Assembly (NCBI GenBank): GCA_964195995.1
Contig: CAXMQS010000075.1
Location: forward strand, 52,108 to 116,107
Source of the DNA: CAXMQS01 sp964195995
GTDB taxonomy: Bacteria; Actinomycetota; Acidimicrobiia; Spongiisociales; JAOTWH01
Length of the DNA: 64,000 nt
Reading direction: 5' to 3'
The notes below the pieces were generated by a model. It was not told the DNA's origin, did no database searches, and was given only the letters and a program-made list of their open reading frames with translations. A program made the position numbers and the translations under genes. Position 1 is the stretch's first letter; every line of letters starts with the position of its first letter. Below are positions 34,731-44,000 of the stretch, piece by piece.

Positions 34731-34919
34731 ATGACAGCGTTACTTGCCTGTTTGCAGTGTCACGACAACATGCGCACGGCCGGAGGCGGCGTGTGTCCTG
34801 AATGCATCGACCAGCTTGAAGAGGCCACTGCGCCCCACGAGCACTGCGTCAGGTGTGGTCTTGGGTGGCGGCCGGTGGACGACCACGGCTGGTGCAACAC
34901 CTGCGCCCAGACTCCCTAG
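34731..34919 (+). CDS. Small double zinc-ribbon protein
   Basis: The 62-aa protein has two pairs of cysteine knuckles: CLQC and CPEC in the first half, CVRCGLG and WCNTC in the second, so it can bind one or two zinc ions. It starts at ATG 34731 behind a GGAGCG site. I do not recognise a named family; short zinc ribbons commonly contact nucleic acids or proteins. It is divergent from pyrC and its stop abuts that of arginase. Confidence 0.75.
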   Translation: MTALLACLQCHDNMRTAGGGVCPECIDQLEEATAPHEHCVRCGLGWRPVDDHGWCNTCAQTP

Positions 34920-35873
34920 CTAAGGAGTCTGCGGGTCCCGACCGATAGGGGCGGCAGTTCCGACTACGCGTTTGCCGCAAAGAGACGCGATGAGTTCGAC
35001 GATGAGCTCCGCCGTGGTGTTGCCATCATCGAGCGTCGGGTTGACCTCAACGAATTCCGCGGATGTGATGATGTCGGCGTCCGCCAGCATCTCCATCATG
35101 AGGTGGGCCTCCCGATAGGTGAGGCCACCCATGGAGGTCGTCCCGGTTCCCGGCGCCAATGTCGGGTCGATGGCGTCGGTGTCGAAGCTCAGATGCACGC
35201 GCTCGACGCCGTTGGCGGTCGCGGCATCGATGATGTCCTCCATGACGGCAGAGAGGCCGCGTTCGTCGATGGTGCGCATCGTGTGGTAGCTGATGTCGGA
35301 ATTCCGGATCCGCTCGGCCTCCTCGAGATCGACATCGCGCAGCCCGACGAGAACTGTGTTGGCGGCGAGGGCCTTGGGGTTGACGCCGCCAACGTTGGCC
35401 AACCGAGGGTCGCCATCTCCCAGGATGGCAGCGACGGGCATCCCGTGGATGTTGCCAGAGGGCGTCGTTTCTGGAGTATTGAAGTCGGCGTGGGCGTCGA
35501 CCCAGATCAGCCCCTGACGCGGCTCGTGACGGGCGAGGCCTGCCATCGTGCCTATCGCGATCGAGTGATCCCCTCCGAGAACGAGCGGGAACCGGCCGGC
35601 GGCTACTGCGTCGTCGACGCAATCGGCAAGCAGATCGGCGTCTCGGACCACGTCATCGGCATAGTGCAGGTTGGGGCGATCCTCGGATCGAGCAGTGGCC
35701 ACGGTTCGACAGTCGATGTCGCCGAAGTCGGTGACCGTGTAGCCCAGGCTGCGCAATTGAGGAAGCAGCCCTGCGATCCGTATCGCATTGGGGCCCATGG
35801 CAACGCCTCGGAGTTGTTGTCCGAGGTCCTGGGGCACTCCGATCACCTGAATTGGGGGTCGAGCACTGAGCAC
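34920..35873 (-). CDS. rocF: Arginase (ureohydrolase family)
   Basis: The 317-aa enzyme has all manganese-site motifs: VLGGDHSIAIG, IWVDAHADFNTPETTPSGN, HGMPVAAILG and SFDTDAIDPTLAPGTGT, with the late Glu of SAEFVEVNP. It hydrolyses arginine to ornithine and urea. SGNIHGMP favours arginase over agmatinase. The start is GTG 35873. Confidence 0.92.
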   Translation of the reverse strand: MLSARPPIQVIGVPQDLGQQLRGVAMGPNAIRIAGLLPQLRSLGYTVTDFGDIDCRTVATARSEDRPNLHYADDVVRDADLLADCVDDAVAAGRFPLVLGGDHSIAIGTMAGLARHEPRQGLIWVDAHADFNTPETTPSGNIHGMPVAAILGDGDPRLANVGGVNPKALAANTVLVGLRDVDLEEAERIRNSDISYHTMRTIDERGLSAVMEDIIDAATANGVERVHLSFDTDAIDPTLAPGTGTTSMGGLTYREAHLMMEMLADADIITSAEFVEVNPTLDDGNTTAELIVELIASLCGKRVVGTAAPIGRDPQTP

Positions 35874-35952
35874 CGCGGGATGCTACCTGGGCTCAGCTGT
35901 ACAAGAGGGCTAGTTGCTTAGCCGCGGGGCGACTGGTCGCTACCTTTCCGCC

Positions 35953-37107
35953 ATGCGCGCAATTGGTCCCTGGATGGTTCGTGCCGCCGGCGCTGTCGTA
36001 ACAGTGGCTCTGGCTGCTGTCATTGTGCTCGGCCTTTTCGGCCTTGGCTTTTCTGGTGGCGTTGAAGACAGGTTCATCAAGCTTCAAGACCCCGATGCTC
36101 CGGTGGCGTTTACGGTTGTCGTCACCGACTTCGACGGTTCCTTGGTCACCCTCGAGAGCGGCGAAGGCGACGAGCTCGCAAGGCCAGGCTCCTGGGGGTT
36201 GGAGTACCCGGGCGGCTACGGGCAGCTGGGGGAGATCGTCAGCCAGGATGGAGACGCCGTTACCCGCGCGTTCATACACACCGAGGGTGAGCCGCCTCCT
36301 CCTGGAAGCGTTGCCCGTCTCGATTCAGCTAACTGGCGAGGCGATCCGTCCGACATCGGAGTTGTATTCAGCGAGGTGACATACTCAACGGAGCTCGGCG
36401 AGTATCCCGCCTGGCTCACCGGATCCCCGACAGACACATGGTTGATCGTCGTGCACGACAGGGCAACCGACCGGGGTGAGGGGCTGCGCCTGATTGGACC
36501 GGCCGACGAGGCAGGCGTGCGTTCGATGCTCATCACCTATCGCAACGATCGCGAGGCGCCGGATGGCCCACAGGGGACGTACCAGTGGGGTCGGACGGAG
36601 TGGCGCGACCTCGAGGGCGCCGTCTCCTATGCCAGGGACAACGGCGCAGACCAGGTGGTGCTTGCCGGCTACGGGATGGGCGGCTCCATCGTTCTGTCTT
36701 TCCTTGGCGAGTCTGATGCGGCCGACCTCATTGTTGGCGCCATCCTCGACTCTCCCGTGATAGAACTCGAGTCGACTGCCGCCGCCCACTTGGACAAGTC
36801 CAAGGTTGGTGCGGCCTTCGACATGCCGACTGCGATAAACCAGACGGCGCGTCTCATCGCTGGCTGGCGCTTCGACATCGATTGGAGCGATGTCGACTAC
36901 GGGAAGACGCCCGCCGAGATTCCGATGCTGATCTTCCATGGAGACGATGACACGGAGACTCCCCTCGCCGAGTCTCAGGCATACGCCGCCGCTTGGCCGG
37001 GGCTTGTCGATCTGGTAGTTGGCGGGGGAGCCGACTACACCGAGTCCTGGAATGTCGACCCCGTCGGCTACGAATCGGCGGTCGCTTCCTTCCTCACCGG
37101 CTTGTGA
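35953..37107 (+). CDS. Membrane-anchored alpha/beta hydrolase-fold protein, degenerate active site
   Basis: The ~384-aa protein has an N-terminal anchor (about residues 11-33) and a C-terminal alpha/beta hydrolase fold. The oxyanion-side strand is WLIVVHDRA. The nucleophile elbow reads GYGMGG rather than GYSMGG, so the catalytic Ser is Gly. The acid strand LIFHGDDDTETPL is kept. The catalytic His site, AGHxxSWNxDP in homologous proteins as I recall them, reads ADYTESWNVDP. At least two triad residues are therefore gone, and the protein is probably a non-enzymatic homologue. Confidence 0.8.
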   Translation: MRAIGPWMVRAAGAVVTVALAAVIVLGLFGLGFSGGVEDRFIKLQDPDAPVAFTVVVTDFDGSLVTLESGEGDELARPGSWGLEYPGGYGQLGEIVSQDGDAVTRAFIHTEGEPPPPGSVARLDSANWRGDPSDIGVVFSEVTYSTELGEYPAWLTGSPTDTWLIVVHDRATDRGEGLRLIGPADEAGVRSMLITYRNDREAPDGPQGTYQWGRTEWRDLEGAVSYARDNGADQVVLAGYGMGGSIVLSFLGESDAADLIVGAILDSPVIELESTAAAHLDKSKVGAAFDMPTAINQTARLIAGWRFDIDWSDVDYGKTPAEIPMLIFHGDDDTETPLAESQAYAAAWPGLVDLVVGGGADYTESWNVDPVGYESAVASFLTGL

Positions 37108-37616
37108 GCGAGCTGTATGAGGCGGTGCGTCGGCTGCGCGTTTCGCGCAACTTCAAAGCTGAGCCGCTGTCGTCACAACACCTCCAACTGATACTCGAGG
37201 CCGCCCGCTGGACCGGGAGCTCGAAGAACAACCAGGACTGGCTGTTCGTCGTGATCGACGATCCCGCCGGGGCAATGCTTGTGGCGTCGGCAGGCAGCTT
37301 CACCCGGCCTATCGAGAATGCCGCGGCGACGATCGCTCTCGTCAAGCTCGAAGGTGGTAACGACTTCGATATCGGGAGGGCGGCGCAGAACATCATGCTC
37401 GCCGCGGAGGCGTTGGGAATTGGCTCATGCCCGATCACGTTGCACAACACAGAGAGGGCGGCCGAGGTACTTGGCCTGTCCGAGGGCCAGGAGGCCCACT
37501 ATGCGGTCGCGCTTGGTTATGTCGACACAGAGGCCGAGGAGGCCGAACGTCGGGAGCGACGGGCCGGTGGCTGGGGCGGCCGCCGCCAAGATGTGACGAA
37601 ACGGCTGGAGGCGTGA
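37104..37616 (+). CDS. Nitroreductase family protein
   Basis: The 170-aa protein has the nitroreductase fold with FMN-contacting residues: VRRLRVSRNFKAEPLS, ARWTGSSKNNQDWLFVVID, then DIGRAAQNIMLAAEALGIGS and VALGYVD. These enzymes reduce nitro compounds, quinones or halogenated aromatics with FMN and NAD(P)H; the substrate is unknown. It starts at GTG 37104, overlapping the previous stop, and is 1 nt from the CoA-binding gene. Confidence 0.88.
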   Translation: MSELYEAVRRLRVSRNFKAEPLSSQHLQLILEAARWTGSSKNNQDWLFVVIDDPAGAMLVASAGSFTRPIENAAATIALVKLEGGNDFDIGRAAQNIMLAAEALGIGSCPITLHNTERAAEVLGLSEGQEAHYAVALGYVDTEAEEAERRERRAGGWGGRRQDVTKRLEA

Positions 37617-37617
37617 G

Positions 37618-38007
37618 ATGGGATTCGATCTAGACAATGCCGAGACATCGATAGCGGTTGTCGGCGCCACTGATGACCTCTCGAAGTACGGCGGACGGAT
37701 CTATCGCAACCTCAAGGCGAAGGGTTACCGCGTCTTCGCGGTCAACCCCTCACGGGACACCGTAGACGGCGACCCGGCCTACCACTCTTTGAGCGATCTG
37801 GAAGAGACGCCATCCATTGTCGACATCGTGGTGCCGCCTCCCGTCACGCTGTCCGTTCTCCGCGAGTGCGAGCAGCTGGGGCTGCGTAACGTCTGGATTC
37901 AGCCGGGCGCCGAGAGCGAAGAGGTACTCCAGTTTCTGCGCGATGGTGACTTCGACTATCTCGCTGAGGGACCGTGCATCATGGTCGAGACGCACGCCCT
38001 CAACTGA
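37618..38007 (+). CDS. CoA-binding (YccU-like) protein
   Basis: The 129-aa protein is a single Rossmann-like CoA-binding domain: IAVVGATDDLSKYGGRIYRN, VFAVNPSRDTVDG, VDIVVPPPVTLSVLREC and NVWIQPGAESEEVLQF, then AEGPCIMVE. The family binds CoA or a thiol, but its function is uncertain. Its end overlaps the decayed proline-racemase-like gene by 8 nt on the opposite strand. Confidence 0.9.
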   Translation: MGFDLDNAETSIAVVGATDDLSKYGGRIYRNLKAKGYRVFAVNPSRDTVDGDPAYHSLSDLEETPSIVDIVVPPPVTLSVLRECEQLGLRNVWIQPGAESEEVLQFLRDGDFDYLAEGPCIMVETHALN

Positions 38008-38379
38008 CGACGAAGCCGCCTAGGTCGTCGTCATTCTCGATGGCGAAGCGACTCTCGCCCGTATAGAACACACGGCCGCCGACCTCAACGATGACGGCGG
38101 TGGCGTCGCCAACGGCCGTCGTGTCGATGACGCGGCCGGTGAACTCGGAGCCAACGATGGATCGGAAGCGGCGGAGCTCTCCCAGCTGAACCGTTTCAAG
38201 CTCGAATTCGGCTGCAAGTCGAGCCTGGCCGCCAGATCCGGTCGGGCTGCGGTCGATCTGGGCATCGGCGAAGACGCACACGTTCGTCGAGGTGGCGCCG
38301 GTGACCCCATCGGTGATGATGGTTCCATACAGGAAGCCTCGCCGGCGGTGTGCATCTCGACTGTCGATATGTCGATCAC
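38000..38379 (-). pseudogene. Internally deleted proline racemase / hydroxyproline dehydratase gene
   Basis: An ATG at 38377-38379 opens MIDISTVEMHTAGEAS, the standard N-terminus of the proline-racemase family. After about 15 codons, in a different frame, the sequence jumps to the family's C-terminal third: GTIITDG, then NVCVFADAQIDRSPTGSGG and SIVGSEFTGRVIDT. About 200 central residues are missing and the two pieces are out of frame near 38335. DRSPTG with Thr in place of Cys points to a trans-3-hydroxy-L-proline dehydratase ancestor. The deletion makes it non-functional as written. Confidence 0.8.
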
Positions 38380-38422
38380 CGCACAACTCTACGGAGGATC
38401 GCCGTCGGTTAGCCTCGACGCC

Positions 38423-39538
38423 GTGACCCCCAAGGAGATACTCGCGGCGTGGCATGAAGCTGCGGTGGCGGCTGCCCCGATAGATCTCGAGGTATGGGAT
38501 GCCCACAGCCACACGGGGGAGCACGACCCTGATGGGTTCGTGCTCGACGACGATGCGCTCCTGGGGGCACTCGGCGCCGCCGGGCACGCCGGTGCCGTCG
38601 TCACCTCCAACGCCAACCCCGGCGGCTATGTCGAGGCCAACGATCGGATTCTGGCGGAGGCCGAGGCCAGCGCAGGCCGCTTGGTACCTTTCTGTCGCGT
38701 TGACCCCAACGACGATGGCGCCGTCGCTGAGGTGCAGCGGAGCCTCGACAAGGGGCATCGCGGCATCAAGCTCCACCCCCGAGCAGAGGCGTTCACCATG
38801 GCCGATGCCGGCGTCGCCAGGGTGGCTGCCGTTGCCGCCGAGCACAGCGTGCCGATCCTGGTTCATGCCGGCAGGGGCATCCCCGCCATGGGACCTGCCA
38901 CCGTTGTCCTCCTCGAGGCGAACCAGGGGCTCAACATCGTGCTGGCCCACTGCGGCATAAGCGACCTGTCGAGCCTTGGTCCTATTGCCGGAGAAGTCCC
39001 CGGCCTGTACTTCGACACGTCGTGGTGGGATGTCACTGACCGCCTGGCGCTCCACGGCTGGGTGCCTCCGCACCGCATCGTCTACGCGTCAGACACGCCT
39101 TACGGATGGCCCGATCTGTCGTTCGTCATGACGCTGCGCGCGGCGCGCACCTCGGGGTATGGCGAGCGGCAGCTCCGGGGGTTGTTCGGGGGATCTCTGC
39201 TGGCACTCCTCGACGGCTCGACCCCCGCAGACCTGGGACCCCCCGCAGGTACCAACCGCATCGTTGCCGACCCTGGTCTGATTCGGGCCCATGCCTCGAC
39301 GCATGGAGCCCTCATCTCGGTATTCGCTCGCGCCGACATGACAGAGCCGCTGTCGCTGGCTCGCCTGGCGTGCGATGTGCCTTCTGGAACGCCCCACGAA
39401 GCGGTCTTCCGTGCCATCAGGGCGACGCTCGATGCAATCGACGAGGCGCAAGACAGGAGGATGGAGGTGGCGCTCCTCATCACGGCCTCCGGGGCTGCGC
39501 TGACGCCCGAGGTCGACCTGCCGGACCTCAGCGGGTAG
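38423..39538 (+). CDS. Amidohydrolase-2-type metal-dependent hydrolase
   Basis: The ~371-aa protein has a TIM-barrel amidohydrolase: DAHSHTGEHDPDG (metal histidines), RGIKLHPRAEAF, PILVHAGRGIPAMG, IVLAHCGISDL and VYASDTPYGWPDL with the metal Asp. A C-terminal appendix of ~120 residues follows. The start is uncertain: GTG 38423 or ATG 38369, the latter overlapping the divergent pseudogene start. The substrate is unknown. Confidence 0.8.
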   Translation: MTPKEILAAWHEAAVAAAPIDLEVWDAHSHTGEHDPDGFVLDDDALLGALGAAGHAGAVVTSNANPGGYVEANDRILAEAEASAGRLVPFCRVDPNDDGAVAEVQRSLDKGHRGIKLHPRAEAFTMADAGVARVAAVAAEHSVPILVHAGRGIPAMGPATVVLLEANQGLNIVLAHCGISDLSSLGPIAGEVPGLYFDTSWWDVTDRLALHGWVPPHRIVYASDTPYGWPDLSFVMTLRAARTSGYGERQLRGLFGGSLLALLDGSTPADLGPPAGTNRIVADPGLIRAHASTHGALISVFARADMTEPLSLARLACDVPSGTPHEAVFRAIRATLDAIDEAQDRRMEVALLITASGAALTPEVDLPDLSG

Positions 39539-40244
39539 CGAGTCCGCCGGTCCCTTCGCTGAGCCACAGCGCCAGCTCGCTGCGGGCGGGGGAGTGAAGC
39601 TCGCCGTCGCGGACGAACAGCGCCCTGTCGGCGACCTCGAGGACCTTGGGGTCGTGACTGGCAACGACGACGCCCGTTCCCTGGTCGGCAACGGCCGCCA
39701 GTAGGTCGAGGATGGCGGCGCCGGTAGCCGTGTCGAGTTCGCCTGTCGGTTCGTCGGCCAGCAGGTAGCTGGGCGAGTGCACCAGGGCACGGGCCACCGC
39801 GACGCGTTGCTGCTCTCCGCCCGAGAGCTCGTCGGGGCGGTGCTTCGTGCGGTGCTCCAGGCCAACTGCTTCCAGGGCCGCTGCCACCCTTTTGCGGGCA
39901 GCGCCGCGGCCCACGCCGAGCAGCCGCAACGCCACCTCGACGTTCTCGCCAGCCGACAGCAGAGGCAGGAGCCCGAACGCCTGGAAGATGAACCCGATGC
40001 GGGTACGTCGCAGTTCGGCGGCGGCCGTCTCGTCGAGCTGATCAACCCTCTCGCCCTCGATGTTCACCGTGCCTTCGTCCGGCTTGATCAGCAGCCCCAT
40101 GATCTGGAGCATCGAGCTCTTTCCCGACCCAGAAGGTCCGAACAGCGCAACCAATTCGCCGGGTTCCACCGTGAGGTCAACCTCGGCGGCGCCGATGGCG
40201 CCGCGGGCATAGCGCTTGGAGATCGATCGCAGTTCAATTGCCAT
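39528..40244 (-). CDS. ABC transporter ATPase, MacB/LolD type
   Basis: The 238-aa ATPase has Walker A ALFGPSGSGKSSMLQIM, Q-loop region IGFIFQAFGLLPLLSAGEN, signature LSGGEQQRVAVARALVHS, Walker B LLADEPTGELD and the H-loop VVASHD. The sequence is typical of LolD/MacB mechanotransmission systems. It overlaps the second ATPase gene by 11 nt and belongs with the large permease upstream. Confidence 0.93.
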   Translation of the reverse strand: MAIELRSISKRYARGAIGAAEVDLTVEPGELVALFGPSGSGKSSMLQIMGLLIKPDEGTVNIEGERVDQLDETAAAELRRTRIGFIFQAFGLLPLLSAGENVEVALRLLGVGRGAARKRVAAALEAVGLEHRTKHRPDELSGGEQQRVAVARALVHSPSYLLADEPTGELDTATGAAILDLLAAVADQGTGVVVASHDPKVLEVADRALFVRDGELHSPARSELALWLSEGTGGLATR

Positions 40245-41064
40245 CGGTGCCTCGCAATCGGATGCCGTCTTCGGTCATCTCGGCCTCGAGAAAGCCAGTG
40301 ATGCCGGCCTGATCGAGGAGCTCCTTCGGAAGCTGCACCCGCCCGCGCTTGTCGACTGCCAACAGCTCCCTGCCGTCCGCTCGCCGCTCGTTGAGCATGC
40401 GGCCGTCCTCGAGATGCACGGTTCTGTCTGCCCTCGTGGCCAGCGCCAGGTCGTGGGTCACGACCATGACGCTGAGGCCGCCTTCGTGGCACATCTGCCT
40501 CAGGAGCTCATAGACGCCAAGCGAGTTCTCGGTGTCGAGCTCACCGGTTGGCTCATCGGCGAGAAGCAGCTTCGGGGCAACGGCTAACGCAACGCACAGC
40601 GCCAGGCGCTGTTGCTCGCCGCCGGACAACTGGCTGATTCGGCCGTAGGCGACGTCGCCGAGACCGGTTATCTCGAGCAGCTCACGAGTCCGTCGACGTC
40701 TCTTAGTTCCGCTGACTCCGGCAAGCAGCATCGGCAGCTCGACGTTGGCGTGAGCGCTGAGATAGGGCACAAGGTTCCTCGTGAAGTCCTGCCACATGAA
40801 GCCAACCGTTCGCCGGAAGTGCCGGACGAGCTCAGGAGAGGTGACCTCGGTGAGGTTGGTGCCTGCGACTTCCGCCCTGCCTGCGGACGGACGATCCATG
40901 CCCCCGAGGATCGTCAACAGGCTCGACTTGCCCGCGCCGGATGGCCCGACGACGGCAACGAATTCGCTCTCTTCCATGGTGAAGTCGAGGCCCTGGAGGG
41001 CGATGACCTCGAGCCCGCCCTGGCGGTGGATCTTGATGAGATTCTCACACGTCACGATCGACAT
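40234..41064 (-). CDS. ABC transporter ATPase with AbrB-like C-terminal tail
   Basis: The 276-aa protein has a complete LolD-type ATPase (Walker A VVGPSGAGKSSLLTIL, signature LSGGEQQRLALCVALA, Walker B LLADEPTGELD). A tail of ~50 residues contains DKRGRVQLPKELLDQAGI and ends in a short strand. That tail resembles a SpoVT/AbrB swapped-hairpin half, normally a DNA-binding or dimerisation element. The ATG at 41062-41064 overlaps the permease stop as ATGA. Two ATPases for one permease suggest a heterodimeric motor. Confidence 0.88.
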   Translation of the reverse strand: MSIVTCENLIKIHRQGGLEVIALQGLDFTMEESEFVAVVGPSGAGKSSLLTILGGMDRPSAGRAEVAGTNLTEVTSPELVRHFRRTVGFMWQDFTRNLVPYLSAHANVELPMLLAGVSGTKRRRRTRELLEITGLGDVAYGRISQLSGGEQQRLALCVALAVAPKLLLADEPTGELDTENSLGVYELLRQMCHEGGLSVMVVTHDLALATRADRTVHLEDGRMLNERRADGRELLAVDKRGRVQLPKELLDQAGITGFLEAEMTEDGIRLRGTDGN

Positions 41065-44000
41065 CAGCGATCCACCTCCCTCAGCACTTCGGCTAGGTCG
41101 CGAGAAGAGACTCGTCGCGTCGCCCACAGCACAGAAGTCACGAGCAGGCCGGTGACCACCGCGAGATAGGCGCCCAACACGCCATAGTCGAGAACCAGCA
41201 GCACCTCGGGGATCAGCTCCTCGGCCTCTTCGCCGAGCTGGATGAAGGGAATGAGAAGGCGCATGAGAGCGACACCGCCGGCGACGCCGATCAGCGCGCC
41301 GAGACCCAAGACGACGAGCTGCTCGACGGCGAAGGTGCCGGCGACCCCGGACCGTCGGAATCCAAGAGCCCGCAGCACGCCCATCTCCTTGGTGCGTCTG
41401 CCAACGGCGATGAGCACGTAGGAGGTGACTCCAGCCAGTGCCAGTATCACCCCGGTGGCGGCACCGACGAAGAGGATGGAGACAAGCCCGATCTGAACAG
41501 GCCGCGACGAGAAGGACGCTTCGACGCCTACTGCCGTCACGACTTCTGGCTCCTCCTCCGTCGCCGACAGCAGCCGGCTCACGACGGCATTCGGTTCGTC
41601 AGATTTGAACCACAACTCTTGTGGGGCCGCCACCGCCGATCGATCGCCGCTCAGAGACCATGTAGGAGTGAGATTGAGCCAGTGCAGCAGCACATCGAGA
41701 TCAGTGATCATGACGCCCTCGGCAGTGGGATCGTCGGCAGTCGGTACGACGCCCACCAGACCAACGAACTCCGCCTGAATCTGCTGGGCCTCTATCCCGA
41801 CCGTCGTTGCCTCGCCGACCCCAATGCCGCCGAGGGCGGCGCCCTTGGCATCGAGCAGGATGCGCAGTGTCTCAGGGGGCTTCGTCAGGTGAGGGACAGG
41901 GCTCACCCGGGCCGTCGTCGGGGTGTTCCACATCTGCACCGTTCCCTGGCGATTGAGAGGTGAGGCAGCCCGCTCAGACGCCGTCGGCGGTTCTACCCCC
42001 TCAGGAAGCCGCGAGTAGTAGGTGTCGACCGCAGTGGAGCCGGGTTGCTCGGGGAGGACCGTTAGGCCGGACCGCGCCTCGAGCTCACCGTCGATCATCT
42101 CCCACAGCGGGAGGCTCCCGAAGTCGCCGACGGCCTGCAATTCGTCCATGAGCATCTGTTCCGAGCTGGTTGGCCGAGAGGCACTCCCCGAGACCGGCCG
42201 CTCGAACCACATGGACTGGATCACAAGCTGGCCTGCCACCTCGGCGCCGGGTGTGTCGTACACGGCCCCTTGCGCCGTCAGCGGGATTTCGTACGTCGAC
42301 CATGAATGGTCGTCGATGGCCCCGGAGGCGAACGTCCAGATGCGACCTCTCTCGTCGACCGCCCGCATCACCAGTGACAGGTCACGGGGGTCGGTGACTT
42401 CGGGATCCTGGTCGGCTAGCGGCAGGGGAACCATGACGGCCTCGAAGGTGATCCCAGTCGCTCCGGCCGGCAGCTCCACCCCAAGGTCGGGCGGTCCGCT
42501 CGGGCGCAGCATTCCGAATGTTTGAGATGGAGGGTCTCCGTAGTCGCTGCGCCACGCGACAACGCTGGCGAACGTTTCCGGTCGGACCGCCAGGGTCTCT
42601 GACGCTGTGGTCCTGATGGACCCACGCGGAGCTCCCTTGGTGCGATAGACGGCGGCGGACTCGAGGCCGTCTTCGGTGGAAATTAGGCCGATCTCTGGGG
42701 CGATCAGCCTGCCGTCGGTCCCTGCCGCGAAGGCGGCGCGATCTGCATAAGAGTTGCTCAGGGTTTGGGCGTAGGTGAGGGCGAAGGCTCCGAACCCGGT
42801 CGTCAGCCAGATAAGAAGGGCCAACCGGCCGTACGGAACCGGATTCCTTCCGAGGTGCCAGCCCGGCAGGGCCATTGACAAGCTCTTCGACCTCGTGAGG
42901 AGCCAGCCCAACGCTCGCAGGATGTAGGGAAGGACACGAAGAAGGACCAACGCGCCGGCGAAGAGGAAGAGCGCGGGGGAGGCGATGGCGAACGGGTCCA
43001 GGCCAGGGTCCGCGGTGTCTTCAACGAGGCCCCTTTGGCGGAGCTCGAAGAGGAGGATGCCCGCCAGGATGATGCCGAAGATGTCGATGTAGTACTTCTG
43101 CCAGACGGACCGGCGCGTCGGCCGCGCCGCCAGCATCCGCAGCTCCAATACAGAGCGTCGGGCGAAGGGAAGGATGGCGAGGCCCATCGAGAGAAATGCC
43201 AATGTCGCGCCGGCCAAGACGAAGGGGACGATGGAGCGATCCTCGGCGACCCGCAGCGGCTCCCCGCCGGTGAGGTCGGACATGGGTGGCACCAATCCCG
43301 TCAGGGTCACCATGGCCCTGGCAACGAATGGTGCTAGGGCCGCCGCCGCCGCCACGATGACAACCGATTGCGCTAGGTGGATCCCAACCGTTTGCCAGGC
43401 GCTGGCTCCGCGGGTTCGCAAGAGCGCCAGCTCCGTGCCCTCTCTCTCGACCGTCAGTGCAGCCGTGTAGATGAGGAAGTAGAGAGCGCCGGCAACGACG
43501 AGGGCGAGCATCGCCAAGATGGGGGCACCGAAAACGACCGAGCGCACATCGAACTCCTCGAGCAGTGTCGGGATGGCAGTGGTCGTGATGACGCCGTTGC
43601 GGCCGAGCTCGGCGGTGAAGGATCTGATGTTGGAGTCGAGCTGATCGACCTCCTCGAGCAACACCGACTCGCGGTCGATCTCCATTGCCCACGCCTGGGT
43701 GCCGTTCATCGGTCCCAGCCCCCGATTGATACGCAACCAGGGGTCGTCAAGCGGATCGACCGGGGCCTTCACGAGCCACCGATCGAAAGCCGCTGGGGTC
43801 ACGTAGATCTGGTCTCCCGGTAATGCTCCTTGCCACAGCACGGAGGAGGCGTCAACGGGCGAGGCGATGCCGACGACCTCTGCGATCTCGAAGGTCGAAG
43901 GAGCGCTGACGATCGGCTTGATGATCGTTTCGTCTCCGGGTCCGAGGCCGAGGACGCGGGCGAGGTTGAAGCCAAGCACCACTTGCAGAGCCTCCGCATT

